DNA of 64,000 bases from Certhia americana. Its lineage: Eukaryota; Chordata; Aves; Passeriformes; Certhiidae. Positions 13,071 to 25,859 of this stretch are shown here, piece by piece; position 1 is the first letter of the stretch, and each line of letters begins with the position of its first letter. A program made the position numbers and the translations under genes. The notes under the pieces were generated by a model. It was given only the letters and a program-made list of their open reading frames with translations. It was not told the DNA's origin and did not search any database. The stretch spans positions 31,627,427 to 31,691,426 of the forward strand of contig CM031879.1 of the NCBI GenBank assembly GCA_018697195.1, in the 5' to 3' direction.

Positions 13071-13225
13071 TTCAGAAAGTGGTAAAAAAAGTATGATGTA
13101 ACATATTTTAAAAAATCTTCAAATAAAACAATTTACTTGATGTAGATCACCTTATTAAAGCTGACAAGTTTTGCATGTGTCATCATATTTAATCAGTGGA
13201 TATCAACCATCCTGAAATGTAAAAC

Positions 13226-13255
13226 CAGCATAAACATAAACAGCATAAACATAAA
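13226..13255. repeat. 15-bp perfect tandem duplication
   Basis: The unit CAGCATAAACATAAA occurs twice in direct succession without mismatch. Confidence 0.95.
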
Positions 13256-13570
13256 GCTGTATAAACAGTGACTTTTTCTTAAGTGGTATCATACAGGTAT
13301 TGGAAGTAATAATGCAATTAGATTCATTGACTTTACAAGGTATTCAGTGGTGATAAAAACAAAACACTAAAGTTTTGGGGTAGACCTGTAAAGTGGCTGC
13401 TGGATCTGTTCCTAGCAAACTTTCCATTTTGGAAGCTATCCTGCATGTACGTTATAACCGTAATGTTTATTTGTGTCCAGGTATTCAGGCTTGAAAATTA
13501 CAGGTAACAGAGTCGAGTGGGTTTGGATTTTTTTTCTGCAGGGTAAATGGGGATGTGTTTGAAAGTGGGT

Positions 13571-13602
13571 GTGCAGGTGCACACATGTGCACATGTATGT
13601 GA
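13571..13602. repeat. Alternating TG/CA purine-pyrimidine stretch
   Basis: GTGCAGGTGCACACATGTGC and the bases that follow alternate purine and pyrimidine almost throughout. This is a potential Z-DNA-prone stretch, but it is short. Confidence 0.6.
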
Positions 13603-13888
13603 GCCGGTAACACTGAAATGGTTCCTGAAGCTTCTAATGAGGACAAATTCAACAAATGGGCTTTTCATTTAGCTATGATTGTCACATGGGCTCTGATCTT
13701 TCTTATCTTAGGCAGAAGAAATTCATTGGCCTGGGCCATGTCTACTTCCCAAGAAAATGAGTTCTTTCATGTATACCTTCTGGCTTCTGCTCACATATTT
13801 TTGAATGAATTCTTCCCCTCAGAGATGCTGAAAATCATATGAATATATTGAAAGGCTGGAGGTACCTCTCATTTGGAAAAATACTGAA

Positions 13889-14345
13889 CCGTACAATAGT
13901 TTGGGTTGGAAATGACCTTCAAAGACATCTAGTCCAACCCTCTGCAATGAACAGGGACAGTTTCAACTACATCAGGTTGCTCAGAGCCCCATCCAGCCTG
14001 ACCTTAAATATATCCAGGGATGGGGCATCCACTACCTCTCTGGGCAAACTGTGCCAGTTTTTCACCATCTGCACTGTGGAAAAGGTCCTTCCTTATATCT
14101 CATCTGAACCTACTCTCTTTTAGTTTAGAACCCTCCCCTTGTCCTATCACAACAGGTCCTACTTAAAAAATTTTCCCTGCCTGTCTTATAAGCCCCCTTT
14201 AGATAAAAAAGCTGGAAAGCTTTTCTAAGGTCTCCCTGGAGCCTTCACTTCCTCACTCTGAGCAATCCAAACTCTCTTAGCCTGTGTTCATAGGAGAGGT
14301 GTTTCAGCCTTCTGAGCCCTATGTGTAGTCTTGACTTTGGCACCT
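13889..14345 (-). mobile_element. CR1 LINE 3' end (minus)
   Basis: The plus strand reads as the reverse complement of the avian CR1 3' region. It begins ACAATAGTTTGGGTTGGAAA, then CATCTAGTCCAACCCTCTGC, then CATCCAGCCTGACCTTAAAT, TCCAGGGATGGGGCATCCAC and CCCCTTGTCCTATCAC, and continues to the block around TTCATAGGAGAGGTGTTTCA. About 455 bp of the 3' end is present, a normal 5' truncation. Scattered substitutions show it is not recent. Any reading frame in it is incidental. Confidence 0.95.
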
Positions 14346-15548
14346 TTTTAAATTTTTTTTTTTATATGTAGCTCTATATCAGAATGATATCTACTGTTAC
14401 TCAAAATTCTTAACCTGCAGCAGACTTACTTCATCCAATATGAAGTAAAGATAACAGAGACCTCCCTGTTTCCTACTGCTTGGCTGCAGATATTGTATCC
14501 ATTATTTCTCTGCCCTCTCTAGACTTTATGTCTAGACATACACAGCAGAAAATCCCTTTTTGAATGTATTGGACAGCATTTGTTGTGGCTTCTGCAAAAT
14601 GAAATTTGGCCAAAATTGTTCAGTGTAATCAATATCTTGACACTTCACTGGGATTGTCACAAAGCCTCTGATTTCATCACCCCACAATGAATGTGGTTGC
14701 AGCAAGTTTTCTTAATACCCAATAAAATTCTTTTACAGACATGAAAAATCTCTCTTCCCTCTGGCCGATACCAGGAATTTGTGGGTAGGGCTTTGCAGAC
14801 TTGCAATATAAAAATGAAGCTTATAGACAAAACAACAAGATATGTTAAAAACTTCTTAATAACATGGTCAAAAACCACATAGCTCTACTAAAAGGCAATT
14901 GTGGAATTTAAAAGCAAAGTGCTTGTGCAAGCAAGGTGCTTGATTAAATGTGGACTCATAGGGAGATACCTTATTTTATATAATTACTTATAGCACACCT
15001 GAATACTTTAGCACAATCTCACATTTTTAAATAGTTGCATTTCTCCAAACAGCAGCATAGAATAGCAAACAGATTAGTATGTTTACTCAGCTTTACAACA
15101 AAATCTTCTCTGAAGTCAGTGGACTTGCTTTTCATGCCGTCCCGTTTTTAATGACATTATAGATATGTGATCCAGAGCAGCATAGTTTTACCTGAATGAA
15201 AATATCAGTATATGGACTTTTTTTTTTTAAGTATTAACTGTGTTTTTCATTTTTGCCCTTTTGTTTTTCTTGCTTTATTTGTCAGCATCTTTTTTTACAT
15301 TCTTCCTTGGTAGGGCAGTTGCTAAAATGCTAAATGACCCCAATAAAACTGAACCCAGGTTCACAACTTCCCTAACAGTCTAATTCCAGTTAGTGACTTC
15401 ATGGTAATTTTTAAGGAGCTGTAGCACAACAGATAGGAACGTTCCTCCATGCACTACACACACCTGTGAACATGGGAGTAAAGCTGTCTACTCTGCCTGC
15501 CTCTTACTGGTGAACCCAAATCTCTGTCCCTCCAATGTCCTGCTCAGT
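14346..15548. other. Non-coding sequence, nothing recognised
   Basis: AT-rich, with short T runs at 14349-14362 and 15219-15228. No exon or repeat family recognised. Confidence 0.55.
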
Positions 15549-15662
15549 TGTTGTGGTTTTAAGCCCAGCTGGAGATGAAACACTGCATAGCTGCTTGCTC
15601 AACCTCCCTCTCTTCCCCCCTTCACTCTGGTGGAATGGGGAGGAGAATCAAATTGGTAAAGT
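15549..15662 (+). mobile_element. Endogenous retrovirus LTR fragment (avian type)
   Basis: The segment opens TGTTGTGGTTTTAAGCCCAG, followed by CACTGCATAGCTGCTTGCTC, a C/T-rich stretch and GGTGGAATGGGGAGGAGAAT. This resembles the left end of a widespread avian endogenous-retrovirus LTR that starts TGTTGTGGTTTAACCC. Only about 110 bp is recognisable. No internal retroviral sequence or second LTR is seen, so it is an old, truncated solo-LTR piece. Confidence 0.6.
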
Positions 15663-17524
15663 GAATTTTACAATTATATAATTATTTCGTTTGCCTTAGA
15701 GGAAGTGGACTAGCAGCCACAGGTATCCAGGCAAAATCCATGAAAAGGTGTATACTAGAAGTCAAAAAAATTATCTTCAGGAAAATATTATGTATTTTCC
15801 TTACAATGACTTCTGCAAACCAGAAAAAGGGTTCTCCAGCTGAGTCTCAGTTGGAGCTTTGCTGTTATGGCTCAACTGGGAAGTCTCTATAGCCAGACTA
15901 GTCCTAGTTTAACACTCCACTAATCTACAGGGCTTCCCAGCCTCTGTCCTCCTGATGTTCTGGAGACACAGGGAATTCAGCAGCATTACTCATGCAGTAC
16001 AATTTGAGACACAAAGGAGAAGGAGGATAAGCTGACCAAGACTCACAGACAGCCCATGGCAAAGCCCAAAGTAGATCTGCTCCCAGTTTCTGCTTGCTCT
16101 TTCAGACCTTTCTTTTCTTTGGCGCACCCGCAAACTCATCCTGTGGTTTGTGAACCTTAACAAGTCTTTCAATAAAGCTTGTCTGGGTTTTGGATTGGTA
16201 AAGAAATTTGAAACCGAGGCAAGGCTTTGTATTGGTGTGTGCTGTGCTGTAAAAATTTCATATGGCTGGTTTTCACCCAACTTGTTCAGCCATAATAGCA
16301 CGGCACAGCAGGCCAGAAAACTACACGTCTTACTGAACAGCCCAGTTTATATGAGGAAGGTGGTGAGAGTGGCAAGTATGGAAAATAGGTTTTCAGGACT
16401 TTATGGAAGTTACCACTTCCTTTGGGAATACACATTCCTAGCAAAATCTATTCCTCTTCCTCATACATACCCTTTGTTTTTACTGCAGTGGTCCTGTGTA
16501 CCCAATAATTTGGCACTATTTATTTGTTAACAGACTCTTCATGCGCAGTTTGAATTTCTCATAAAATCCTGCTTTCCACAACCTATATGGAGAAATACGA
16601 AGTAACTAGGTTAACTGAATTCAAAGGAAGGCAATTTTAAGCCTTTCATAAAATTTTAAACAAGAAAGGATAAAGGGCTCAAAGAATAGTGGTTTTAATA
16701 TGTCTCTGCTACTGCACTCTTGAAATCAGTTTGCAAGTCAGTTGTGAAAATGTCTGGGACATGTTTGCTACTTGCATGGAGACAACTATCCTTTTAATTT
16801 TCATCCCAAATGTTGACATATATTGCAAAAAGTGCACAGGTTGTGTAAATTCTTATTCAGCACAGTAGTCCTTATTTATTCCCTTGGGCCTTTTTACTGC
16901 TACCACTAAAGTCTATGGATTATTAGATTAGTGGGAGCAGAGTTAAGACTCACACATGAGCCCAGGATCTATGCTGCTGTTCTGGAGGAACCACAGGTTC
17001 ATAGACCATTTGTTTTGTATTTTAAGAAAAAAACACCCTGTGTCACACTGTCATTAAAAATTTTATTGTGACTATCTGAGCTGTGCTAAAATAGAAGGAA
17101 AGTCATTGGCCTCAGTCACAGAGTTGCTGCAGTTTTCATTTTCTCAGTGCAGTGAAGGTGGTTGGCAGACATCTGCTTTCAGATATAATTTTGCTGACCA
17201 AAGAATCTACCATCTCTGCTTGCTTTACACTTCCCCCCATCTGTTTAGGACTCCCCAGTTCTACCAGTGGAAGGCCTTGCTGGAGAGTTTAGGCAACCCA
17301 CTGTAGACTACCGCTGCTGGGAGGGCCCAATCCATTCCCAGCAACCATCTGACTTGAAGGAGAGTCTTTGAATCCCACTGCTGTTCTCTTTTGCCTAGCC
17401 ATCTTGGTTGGTCTTATAAAAACACAAAAATAAACACCCCACTTCACTCTATAGAGCATTGCTTATCTTCTTATTCATGGCTACAGCAATGTTACATGCA
17501 GGTAGGAAGGTGAGTGGGCACGTA
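15663..17524. other. Non-coding sequence, nothing recognised
   Basis: A 126-codon frame (16150-16530) has no family resemblance and no plausible splice context. I see no repeat or regulatory island. Confidence 0.5.
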
Positions 17525-17727
<203 letters not shown>

Positions 17728-18450
17728 CATTCATACCCAAATACATACATACATACTATTTTTGATATTCTTTAACGATACAGACATAAAAGCTACTGCA
17801 CACTTACACAAGCAATCTCATTTCATCAACATTGTAGACTTTTCTCTTGATCTGCATCTAAACATCCCAGAAGAGGTTGGGACACACAGACTTTTCTGTC
17901 CAAGGAAGCTTGTCCATTTTCTCCATTTCTGTCTTTCAGTTTACTGAATGATTCATTTTCCATTGTTTCTCCAGAATACAGCAAAGGCAATAAGAAGAAA
18001 AGTCATACTGTTACAGGGAGTCAAAATAATCACTGGAGATGTGTTTATGTGTGTTGTGATGATTCTGGCATGAAACCTGTTGATCTGGCCACCCCTTTTG
18101 TCCTGTTTTCATTCTTCTTGACATATGTAATGCATAGCTAGCACATTCTATTTCACATTTTTTGCTCCCTTGTTTTATCTCCTTCCTTGTATGAACATAG
18201 GAGTTGCGGAAAAATGTTCACCCGTAACCATGTTTGCTGATAATTTTATTCCTTTTAGATCTTTCTTTGATTGACAATTTCTGATGGGCATCTTCCATCT
18301 TTAGCTCTGACTAAACTGAATGTTCTGCTGCATAAAATGAAAACCACGATCAACAGTGGAGGGAGAGTCCACCAGCCCAGCAGGTCAGATACATTTTTTC
18401 TTAAACCTTACCAACTTTCTGACTCCAGAGCCATATTTTTATTGTCTCGG

Positions 18451-18478
18451 GATATCTGTAACACTGGTTACAGATATC
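18451..18478. repeat. Perfect 12-bp inverted repeat with 4-nt loop
   Basis: GATATCTGTAAC, loop ACTG, then GTTACAGATATC. The arms are fully complementary and flanking bases do not extend the symmetry. No T-run follows, so it is not a Pol III-like terminator. Confidence 0.95.
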
Positions 18479-19609
18479 AGTTTAACTCTGAATATTCTGT
18501 CAGTACACAATTTCCACTCTTGCTAATGAAAAGATGTCTGAAAAAACATTTTCTGTAAAAGGAAAAATTAATGCTAAGTTATTACAAGGCTTCTTCAGAA
18601 ATGAGTGCACTAACCACAATAAATTCTAAGTGGGTTTCTTTTCTTCTTACAAAAAAAAATATAAAGGTCACACATAAATTGACCTATTGCACACATAGAT
18701 TATGTCTCAAATTTTGTCTGAATTATTATTTTAATGTGATTTTTGTGATTCACAATACCAGAGCGGACTGCAATGGACAAGGACATAGAGGGTTGTCAAA
18801 ATCTTTATAAGTGTGCTGAAAGTTTCTTTTGTCTAGCACACCAGCTAACTTTTTGTTTAGATAAAGACCTAAAAAAACTCCCATGGCAGAGAAGATGGCA
18901 ATCAAATGTGGAAATCTTCATTGTATAGAGCACCCTGGGGTTTGTTAAATATCTGCAGATCTGCTTGTTGTAAGTGACAATGTTTATTCTTGCAAGTGAA
19001 TTCCAAGATAGCCTGGCTTCCTTGGGGTTTAATCTCAGCCTTTTTTTGTTTCTCTGATTAGTTGGAAACTGTAGCAGGTCACCCTGGCTCTTTGAAGAAT
19101 GAAGGGTCTCATTCCAGGGTGAGGCCCAACGAATTTGTGAATGAATGAAAAGTTAATTGAGGAAAAGGGTAGACCATAGTTCAGTCATAGTTAATTTAAG
19201 CAAAGCTGATAAGTTAGTAAATAGAAACACCAGTGTATTCTTTCAAGTAGAATTTTTGCTCTTACTGATATCTTAGGTGCTGTTTCTCTGGCCCTTTTAA
19301 AGATTGGTGCCTGTCATAGACACTTTATTATCTAATCTTCTGCCCAAGGAGAGATTCTGTAGTGTTGAGTAATTACAAATAGATTGAGCTCTGTTGGAAA
19401 GTGCATTTGCAAAAAAAAAAGGAAAGCTCATGCACTACAAATGGAATTTTTAAACTTTATCTTTTTAAGAGGATTTTTTTTAACTAGCAAATACTGTGGG
19501 AAAAAAAATGTTAATGGCATACGTCATAATTTTTTAGGAATGTGAATGAAACTTGAATCTTTCTGGGTATTGGTTGTAATTGAAATATCTTTTGTAATCA
19601 CTTTAGAAT

Positions 19610-19652
19610 TGTGGTAAAATACAAAAATGTAATATGTGGTAAAATACAAAAA
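19610..19652. repeat. 18-bp direct repeat, period 25
   Basis: TGTGGTAAAATACAAAAA occurs at 19610-19627 and again at 19635-19652, with 7 bp between. Confidence 0.9.
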
Positions 19653-20019
19653 GTGGCTTAATAAAAGACATCTATTTAAAAAAACCTGTCATATTAAAAC
19701 TAAAAAAAATGCAGAAAGTTTACATGCAAGCAAATGAAAGGCACTCTTTCTTCACGAGTAAAGTTGAAGAAAAAGCAGTGTTTTGCTGAAGGAAATCTGC
19801 TGAAGGAAAAGGTATAAATGTGAACCATGACATGAAAAAAGTACAGTGATGATAAAAGCAAGAGCCATAGGCAACAGCTTTTAAAGTCTCTATGGCAACA
19901 TTTTTTTAGGAGTCAGAGAAGCTACAACAAACAGCTGGAGATGGAATCAGACATTTCAGTTTTGAATATACTTTGGATTTACTACCCACCCATCTCAGAA
20001 CACCTTAACATTGCTAACA

Positions 20020-20135
20020 AATTTCATGTCCTACAGTCCTCAGATGTTAAGTGCTATTCTCAGTGGGTAATTTTGGAAAATAGAGCAGGAAAAGGTAAAA
20101 TGATTTGCCATGTGTCATGCAAGAAGACTAGAAAA
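20020..20135 (-). mobile_element. Possible MIR-like remnant (minus)
   Basis: The plus strand shows AGGAAAAGGTAAAATGATTT then GCCATGTGTCATGCAAGAAG, which resembles the reverse-complement MIR order (gaggttaagtgacttgcccaaggtcacacag). Very diverged; low confidence. Confidence 0.35.
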
Positions 20136-20554
20136 GAATTAAATATTAAAAGATTATCTTAACAACAGACGATTGGGAATGTTGCCCTGGAAAATCTTAG
20201 TGGCAAATATGCTTCAGTGCAGCCATGAGTGCCAGAAGCTGGGGACTGGATGGTATTTCATGACCTACACCCGTGTTACAGACTAAGGTGATGTGAGTGT
20301 CCTCCATCGCTTCATATCTGTTCATGTGCACTAGCTAATCTGCAACAAAATTTTATTTGGGGCTCCACTCAAGTAAAAACATTACAGCCACAAATGCTTT
20401 TACTAAAAGAGGAGACATTTGAGCCATTAAAAATCCAGATCATAACACAGGACAATGTAAAACATTAAAGGTACACGCGCACTGCTTATCTGTACACAGT
20501 ATCTACATGACAAGCAACCTAATTGAATTAATGTATATTCATACAATAGCCTTT

Positions 20555-20680
20555 GCAATGTGATCTAAAGGTGCTTACAGTGGTGGGATTGTTTTCTGGA
20601 CAAGAAAACAGGCCTGAGGTCCCAAGCCTAGTTAGGCAGCAGTTCAAGACATGCAAAACTCAGAATGGGGAGGAAGAGGA
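20555..20680 (-). mobile_element. Possible MIR-like remnant (minus)
   Basis: ACAAGAAAACAGGCCTGAGG, then TCCCAAGCCTAGTTAGGCAG and AGTTCAAGAC, loosely follow the reverse-complement MIR core. This is a weak match by eye. Confidence 0.3.
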
Positions 20681-21359
20681 GGAAGAAAGAACCAGTGCCT
20701 TCGTCTCTCAACTCCATCCTACATCTAATGCACTGAGTCTCCAACTACACCTTACCGCAAATATAAATTACTAAATGCCTTCAGTATGCCCTATTTACCA
20801 AGTTAACCAGTTTAATCTTACGCTTAAAGAATGCTGGACACAGACGACACTGTCTGTGCCATCAAGGAGGTAACAATCCAGCTATTTTGCTGTCCTGTAG
20901 CTCAGCTGAAGCAGGTATTTGTCTTACAAAAATAGAAACAAGAGTTGCACTCTTTCTGCTGATACCAAGACATCATTATAAGCAAAATAAACAACAACTG
21001 ATTAAATAAGTAGTTAAAGTTTTAGTTAGAGAGGCAACTTCTAGCAACCTTAAGTCTTGTTCAGTTTCAGTAATTATGGTCAGTACCATGCATAGCCACA
21101 GCTAACTAGTGGTGATTTTAATCATTGTCACCATGGATACAAAGTACAAAGGTTTGTTTAAAAATATGCTGGTTAAAACAGGAGTGAGCCAACTTGAAAG
21201 GCCTATTCAAAACTGCATACGTGGGTCCAGAGGGGGAAAAAAAAAAAAAAAGGGCACCCGAGAGTTGCATGCCGTAGTGTTTTCTTTTTAAGCCCCTGAC
21301 TCGAGAGTGCAATCCAAATCACCTCTCAACTAAGATGTTTGCTGCTGCTTCTGCTCTGA

Positions 21360-21375
21360 GGAAGCAATTGCTTCC
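21360..21375. repeat. 16-bp perfect palindrome
   Basis: GGAAGCAATTGCTTCC is fully self-complementary with no loop. One occurrence; chance is possible in a window of this size. Confidence 0.85.
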
Positions 21376-24375
21376 CTGGGGACCCCACACAGCCTGTCAG
21401 CCCAGTGGGGAGCTGCCAGAGGTCAGCAGAGCATCCTGTAACCCTAGGGAGGCTGCTCTGCCCTCGTGCTGACTCCAGAAACAAAAGGACGTCTTCCCTT
21501 CACCTGGAGATTGGTTACTAAGCCAGGGCACCAATATGTTACGGTTAACACAGTAGAGGTTAGATCATTTACCTAAGGCTGGGACACTTAGGTTTAATCG
21601 CTTCCTTACTGTGACAGGATTTATGACCATCTCCTGCCATCCAACCTCCAGTCTAGTCAGGATCAGGAGCCACCAGGGAAAGACTTTGGCTTCCTCACTG
21701 TGGGGTAGGCAGAGCCCTGGTTACTAAATGGGATCAGCTGTTGCAGTAGTGAGCCTATAAGACTTTTATACCTGTTAGACCTCTGCCTTCCTCTGCTGTT
21801 TTGGTTTTGGAGGCCAGGTCAGTAGGCACATGGTACATGTGTGCCAGCTGGGCAGAGCCCTCCTGAGAAGCAGCTGGTTAAATTTACCTTTTCACTGTGT
21901 GGCTGGGACCCTGTATGCCTCCACAGAGATCAGCATTGAGGGACAGCCCCACAGATGGGACCAGGCTCAGGTGGAGCAGCCTGGAGCAGTGGCACAGCTA
22001 CCTCCCCTTCCCTTCACCCCAATTTGGCCCCCAGTGACTCAAAATGAGAAACTCAGGAAACACAAATTCTGGGAATGAAAAAAAAGGCACACGGAGGGAA
22101 GATTTCCTGTGCTTTGCTGTGTCTGACACTGGATTTTGCTGGAAAAGAAAGAATCTTTGGAGCTTTTATTATTTCCTCATTTTCTTCCTCCTTTTAAATG
22201 TTTAATCCATATTTCCATAGCTTCTCTGCTATCCACTGTACTGGTATGATTTTTCTCTATGTCAGGAGAAGGTGCATTTTATTTGTTATTTCTTAAGATA
22301 CTCATCTTTTAATTTACAAGAACTCATTTCCCTCCAGTTTTGTTTCCCTTTTAAACTGCCTTCCTCCACCCCATCCCCCAGCACCACATTCTCTCCTGTG
22401 ACAAATACCCACTGTGGCAAGGAGTGATGCTTAACTTGGGTCAAAACCAGCTCCCTGCCCCTCTCCCCTTCGATCCCCTCCCCTCTCCTCACAGCACTAA
22501 GGCAAGCAGGAGCAGGAAGCAAGGCAGCAGGGGCAAGAGACGTGCAAGGAAAGGACAGCTCAAGCCCTGGTGCATAATTCACAGACCCCACAAAGCATCC
22601 AGCTCAATGTAAACTTTGACCTTTTCCCTTTCTCTGCTGTGCTACTCAACAGGCACTTACCAAACCCAAGCTGGTGAAATAACAGCTTTTTTAGTGTGCG
22701 TTTTGTTTTGTTTTTACTAACGATTAAGCTATGCCAGAGGAAAAATCAATCTTTTTGATCTTTCATAAAGCCAGCAAATACTTCCATGCTACCAGTGTAT
22801 CTGTGTGAAAAATATTTAGAGGGATCTATTTAAAACTAAATTAAAAAAAGATAAAAATTGGTGAGCAGGTCTCCTTCCACCCTCAAAAATAATAAACCAT
22901 GCCTTCCATTAACTCTTCTTTAAAAGCTTTCTTTTTCTTAGGAATAGAAATCTGTTATTGTCCCTGTGGAATACACATTTAATAATAGCTACCACTTTGG
23001 GTTTTGTTTTTAATTACAGGTTCAGTACTTTAAAAATAATAGTTTAAATTTGTAGAGTTCTTTAATTATTTTAATTTATTTTGGTTTTTAGGTCTTTTAA
23101 AAGCCAACGGGATATGCTTTTTTATGTCTCCCAGTCAGTTAAGGAAAACAAATGCCATTTTTATTTTATATTCTTTAAACTTCAGTGATTTTGTTATTTT
23201 AACATCTCTTAAATGTAAAGATTTTTTCAGGATGTCAATTCTCCTATGAATAAACTTAATTAAGATGTACATTTAAATGGAAGAGATAATTAATTCACAC
23301 CATTCCATTTGCTTATTACTTTACAGTCCGGGTGTACTAAATGCTCAGATGTGTGAAAAGAAAACATGGAGAAAGAGGCACAAATAAAACAATCAGCATC
23401 AAAATATCGTTTTCTGTCACCATTTTCCTATGTTCCTATAATAAAACTGTCAACCACATGAAGTTATTTTCTGCTTTTTATGAGCATGGATTATCCTTAC
23501 TTTCCAGTGAATTATTTCACTGACACTGTAAATTTTTGTTTGTGCTCTTTTTTTCTTTTTAATTTTAGAAGTCATGGTAGTTATGACTATTTCTATATTT
23601 AACATCCCCCACACCCCTGAATGGCTGCCTGGACAATCAGTAACTTTTTCCAGTTAATTCTGCATAACAAGTCAGTATTTCCTTTGTTTGAAAGGTGATT
23701 TCTAGAACCATTTGCTTACAAACAGCAATAATTATTATAAGTTTCTTTACAAAAAAATCTAAGCCATTTTGGACTTTAAATGGAATGTGGTTTGTTTCAA
23801 GACAAACAGATCATATTTGTGGAAAGTCTCATTATTACCAAACCACACTTTTCTTGTTTAGGACGCTGTATTGATTGGGGTGCAAACATGCTCTGCTGAA
23901 ACCAGGCAGCACTGGCCTTCGCCTTCTGCTGTCAATTCAATTAATTCCTACATCTACCACCAACAATGTAAGGCTCAGAGAAACAGAAGCTTTTTTTTGC
24001 CAATGGCTCGGGACCCCCTTTGCTCTGCCCAGAGGCACCTTCAGCCATCCAAGTGGGCCAGTGCTGCTTGCCTGGCTCTCACCTACCCACCCAGGTACTC
24101 ACAGGGCTCACATCAGTTTTCTCCCTGGCTCCCCAGAGAAAATCAATCGCTTTTCAGAGGCTGGAGTCATGACCTGTGTCTCTGCTAAAGCCTCACTCTC
24201 AACCTTCCCAGACTTGCAGATGAAGGAAGCAAGCCCCAGGAGCTGAAAAAAGTCAAGGGCAAAGTATCACTATTGGCCAGAACATAATGGAGAAGCAGAA
24301 ATTGTTGCTTTGGTAGGTTGCTTGTTTTGGATAGCGGGAGAGTGGTTTATGCACACACACCACACGCCCTCTCTT

Positions 24376-24402
24376 CCCCACCCCCCCCCTCCTCCCCCTC
24401 CC
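24376..24402 (-). repeat. C-rich tract (G-quadruplex motif on minus strand)
   Basis: C runs of 4, 9, 5 and 3 (plus a CC) separated by single A or T or short spacers. The minus strand has four G runs with short loops, a quadruplex-type pattern; the plus strand fits an i-motif pattern. Confidence 0.8.
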
Positions 24403-25074
24403 GGAAAAGTAATAGTGGGTGATAAGAAATCTGAGCTTCTGGACATCTCCACCTCCAAAGGCAATTGGGTAACCCCTCCCTGCTTTTCAGGGAAAGACAG
24501 GTCAGATTACTGGAAAGTGTGGTCTTGGTAATAGCCTAAACATCTATGCAAAGCCTCCTTTATGAAGCTGTTCTTAGGAAGTTGTGAGAAGTAGCTAAGC
24601 TGAAGAGCCTTTGAGGTACAGGCTGTCTTTGGCAGTGTGAACACAGCTGATCTGTACTTGATTGCATGACTGGCTAGGAAATTTTGACTGCAAGGACTCA
24701 GTGTGACTCTTGAGAAAAAAAACACATGAGTAAAGTACAAAGGCTATTTTGGGCATAACAGCTAGTCATTCTGAACACTGAGGGAATACATACACACATA
24801 TCACAAAACATTACATATATGGAGATGCTATGATAGCTCATACTATGAGCTTATGATGTCTCATAATTTCCATTTAAAAGTTTCAAGGATTTCATCATTC
24901 ACCCATACACATTAACTTTGGGGTAAAACCATAGACATACAGCATACCTTAAAAAATGGAAAGAGTTGAAAAAGCCTAATACTCAAACCAAGTAATTTGA
25001 TGCAAAGACTGTATTTTATTAGCAAAAGCTCTAACAAAAAGTGGCTGGTAGTAAAACAACACAATTATTTTCTG

Positions 25075-25806
25075 CATCGGGTCCTGCATTTGGGTCACAA
25101 CAATCCCACACTACAGACGTAGGGAAGAGTAGCTTGAGAGCTGTTCAGCTGAAAGGAACTTGGGGGTGCTGGCTAACAGCTGGCTGGATATGAGCCAGCA
25201 GTGTGCCCACGTGGTACACAGCATTTTGGCCTGTATCAAGAATAGCGTGGTCAGCAGGACTAGGGCAGTTATTGTCCCCCTGGACTCAGCACCGGTGAGG
25301 CTGCACCTTGAGTGCTGTGTTCAGTTTTGGGCACCTCACAAGAAGAACACTGATGTGCAGGAGCGTGTCCAGAGCTGGTGAAGGGTCTAGAAAGTGAATT
25401 ATATGAGGAGTGGATGAGGGAGCTGGGGGAAGCCTGGAGAAAAGCAGGCTCAGGGGAGACCTTCTTGCCCTCTATAAGTTCCAGACAAGAGGTTGTTGCA
25501 AGGCGGGCATTGGTCTTTTCTGCCATGTCTCAAGTGAAAGAATGAGAGGAAATGGCCTTAAGTTGCCCCTGAGGAGGTTTGAATTAGATATTGAAAAACA
25601 AAATTTCACTGAAAGAGTGGTCAGGCATTGGGATAAGTTGTCCAGGGAGGTGTTGGAGTCACAGACTCTGGAAGTGATTGAGAGGCATCTGGATGTGGCA
25701 TTCATGTATGGGGAGTTATGGTTTAGGGGTGATTATGGTAGTGCTTGTTTGATGGTTGGACTACATGATCTTGACGGTCTCTTCCAATCTTCATTCTGTG
25801 ATCTAT
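25075..25806 (+). mobile_element. CR1 LINE 3' portion (plus), about 730 bp
   Basis: The sequence begins near GGGTCCTGCATTTGGGTCAC, passes through the C-terminal part of the CR1 ORF2 and ends with GGTTGGACTACATGATCTTG, GGTCTCTTCCAATCTTCATT and CTGTGATCTAT, the usual CR1 3' terminus. It is 5'-truncated and carries substitutions and frame breaks, so it is inactive. A possible MIR-like remnant lies immediately downstream. Confidence 0.97.
25160..25700 (+). pseudogene. Relic of CR1 ORF2 C-terminus
   Basis: Two reading-frame blocks keep the C-terminal end of the CR1 endonuclease/reverse transcriptase ORF2. The first (25160-25381) contains CVQFWAP. The second (from about 25410, in another frame) contains RLRGDLLALY, GNGLKL and FTERVVRHWD. 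A stop at 25379 and a frame change separate them. The endonuclease and reverse-transcriptase catalytic domains are absent through 5' truncation, so no activity is possible. Confidence 0.9.
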
Positions 25807-25859
25807 ATTTTCAGAGACCATAAATACATTACATTCTTTTGATATTCCACTTCCCAATG

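Larger units (their letters stand above)
12346..13888. other. AT-rich non-coding sequence right of the CpG island
   Basis: No exon recognised. It contains a MIR-like tail (about 12950-13070), a 15-bp tandem duplication (13226-13255) and a short alternating purine-pyrimidine TG/CA stretch (13571-13602). Confidence 0.55.
17728..25074. other. Long AT-rich non-coding stretch
   Basis: No exon recognised. Short items inside it are listed separately: a hairpin at 18451, a duplication at 19610, MIR-like remnants at 20.0 and 20.55 kb, a palindrome at 21360 and a C-rich tract at 24376. A15 lies at 21237-21251. A C/T-rich patch at 22325-22500 and a homopolymer-rich AT patch at about 22.98-23.30 kb have no assigned function. 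Confidence 0.5.

Noticed and set aside
25410..25823. 137-codon plus frame as a host gene
   Set aside because: It is the C-terminal relic of CR1 ORF2 within a truncated LINE.
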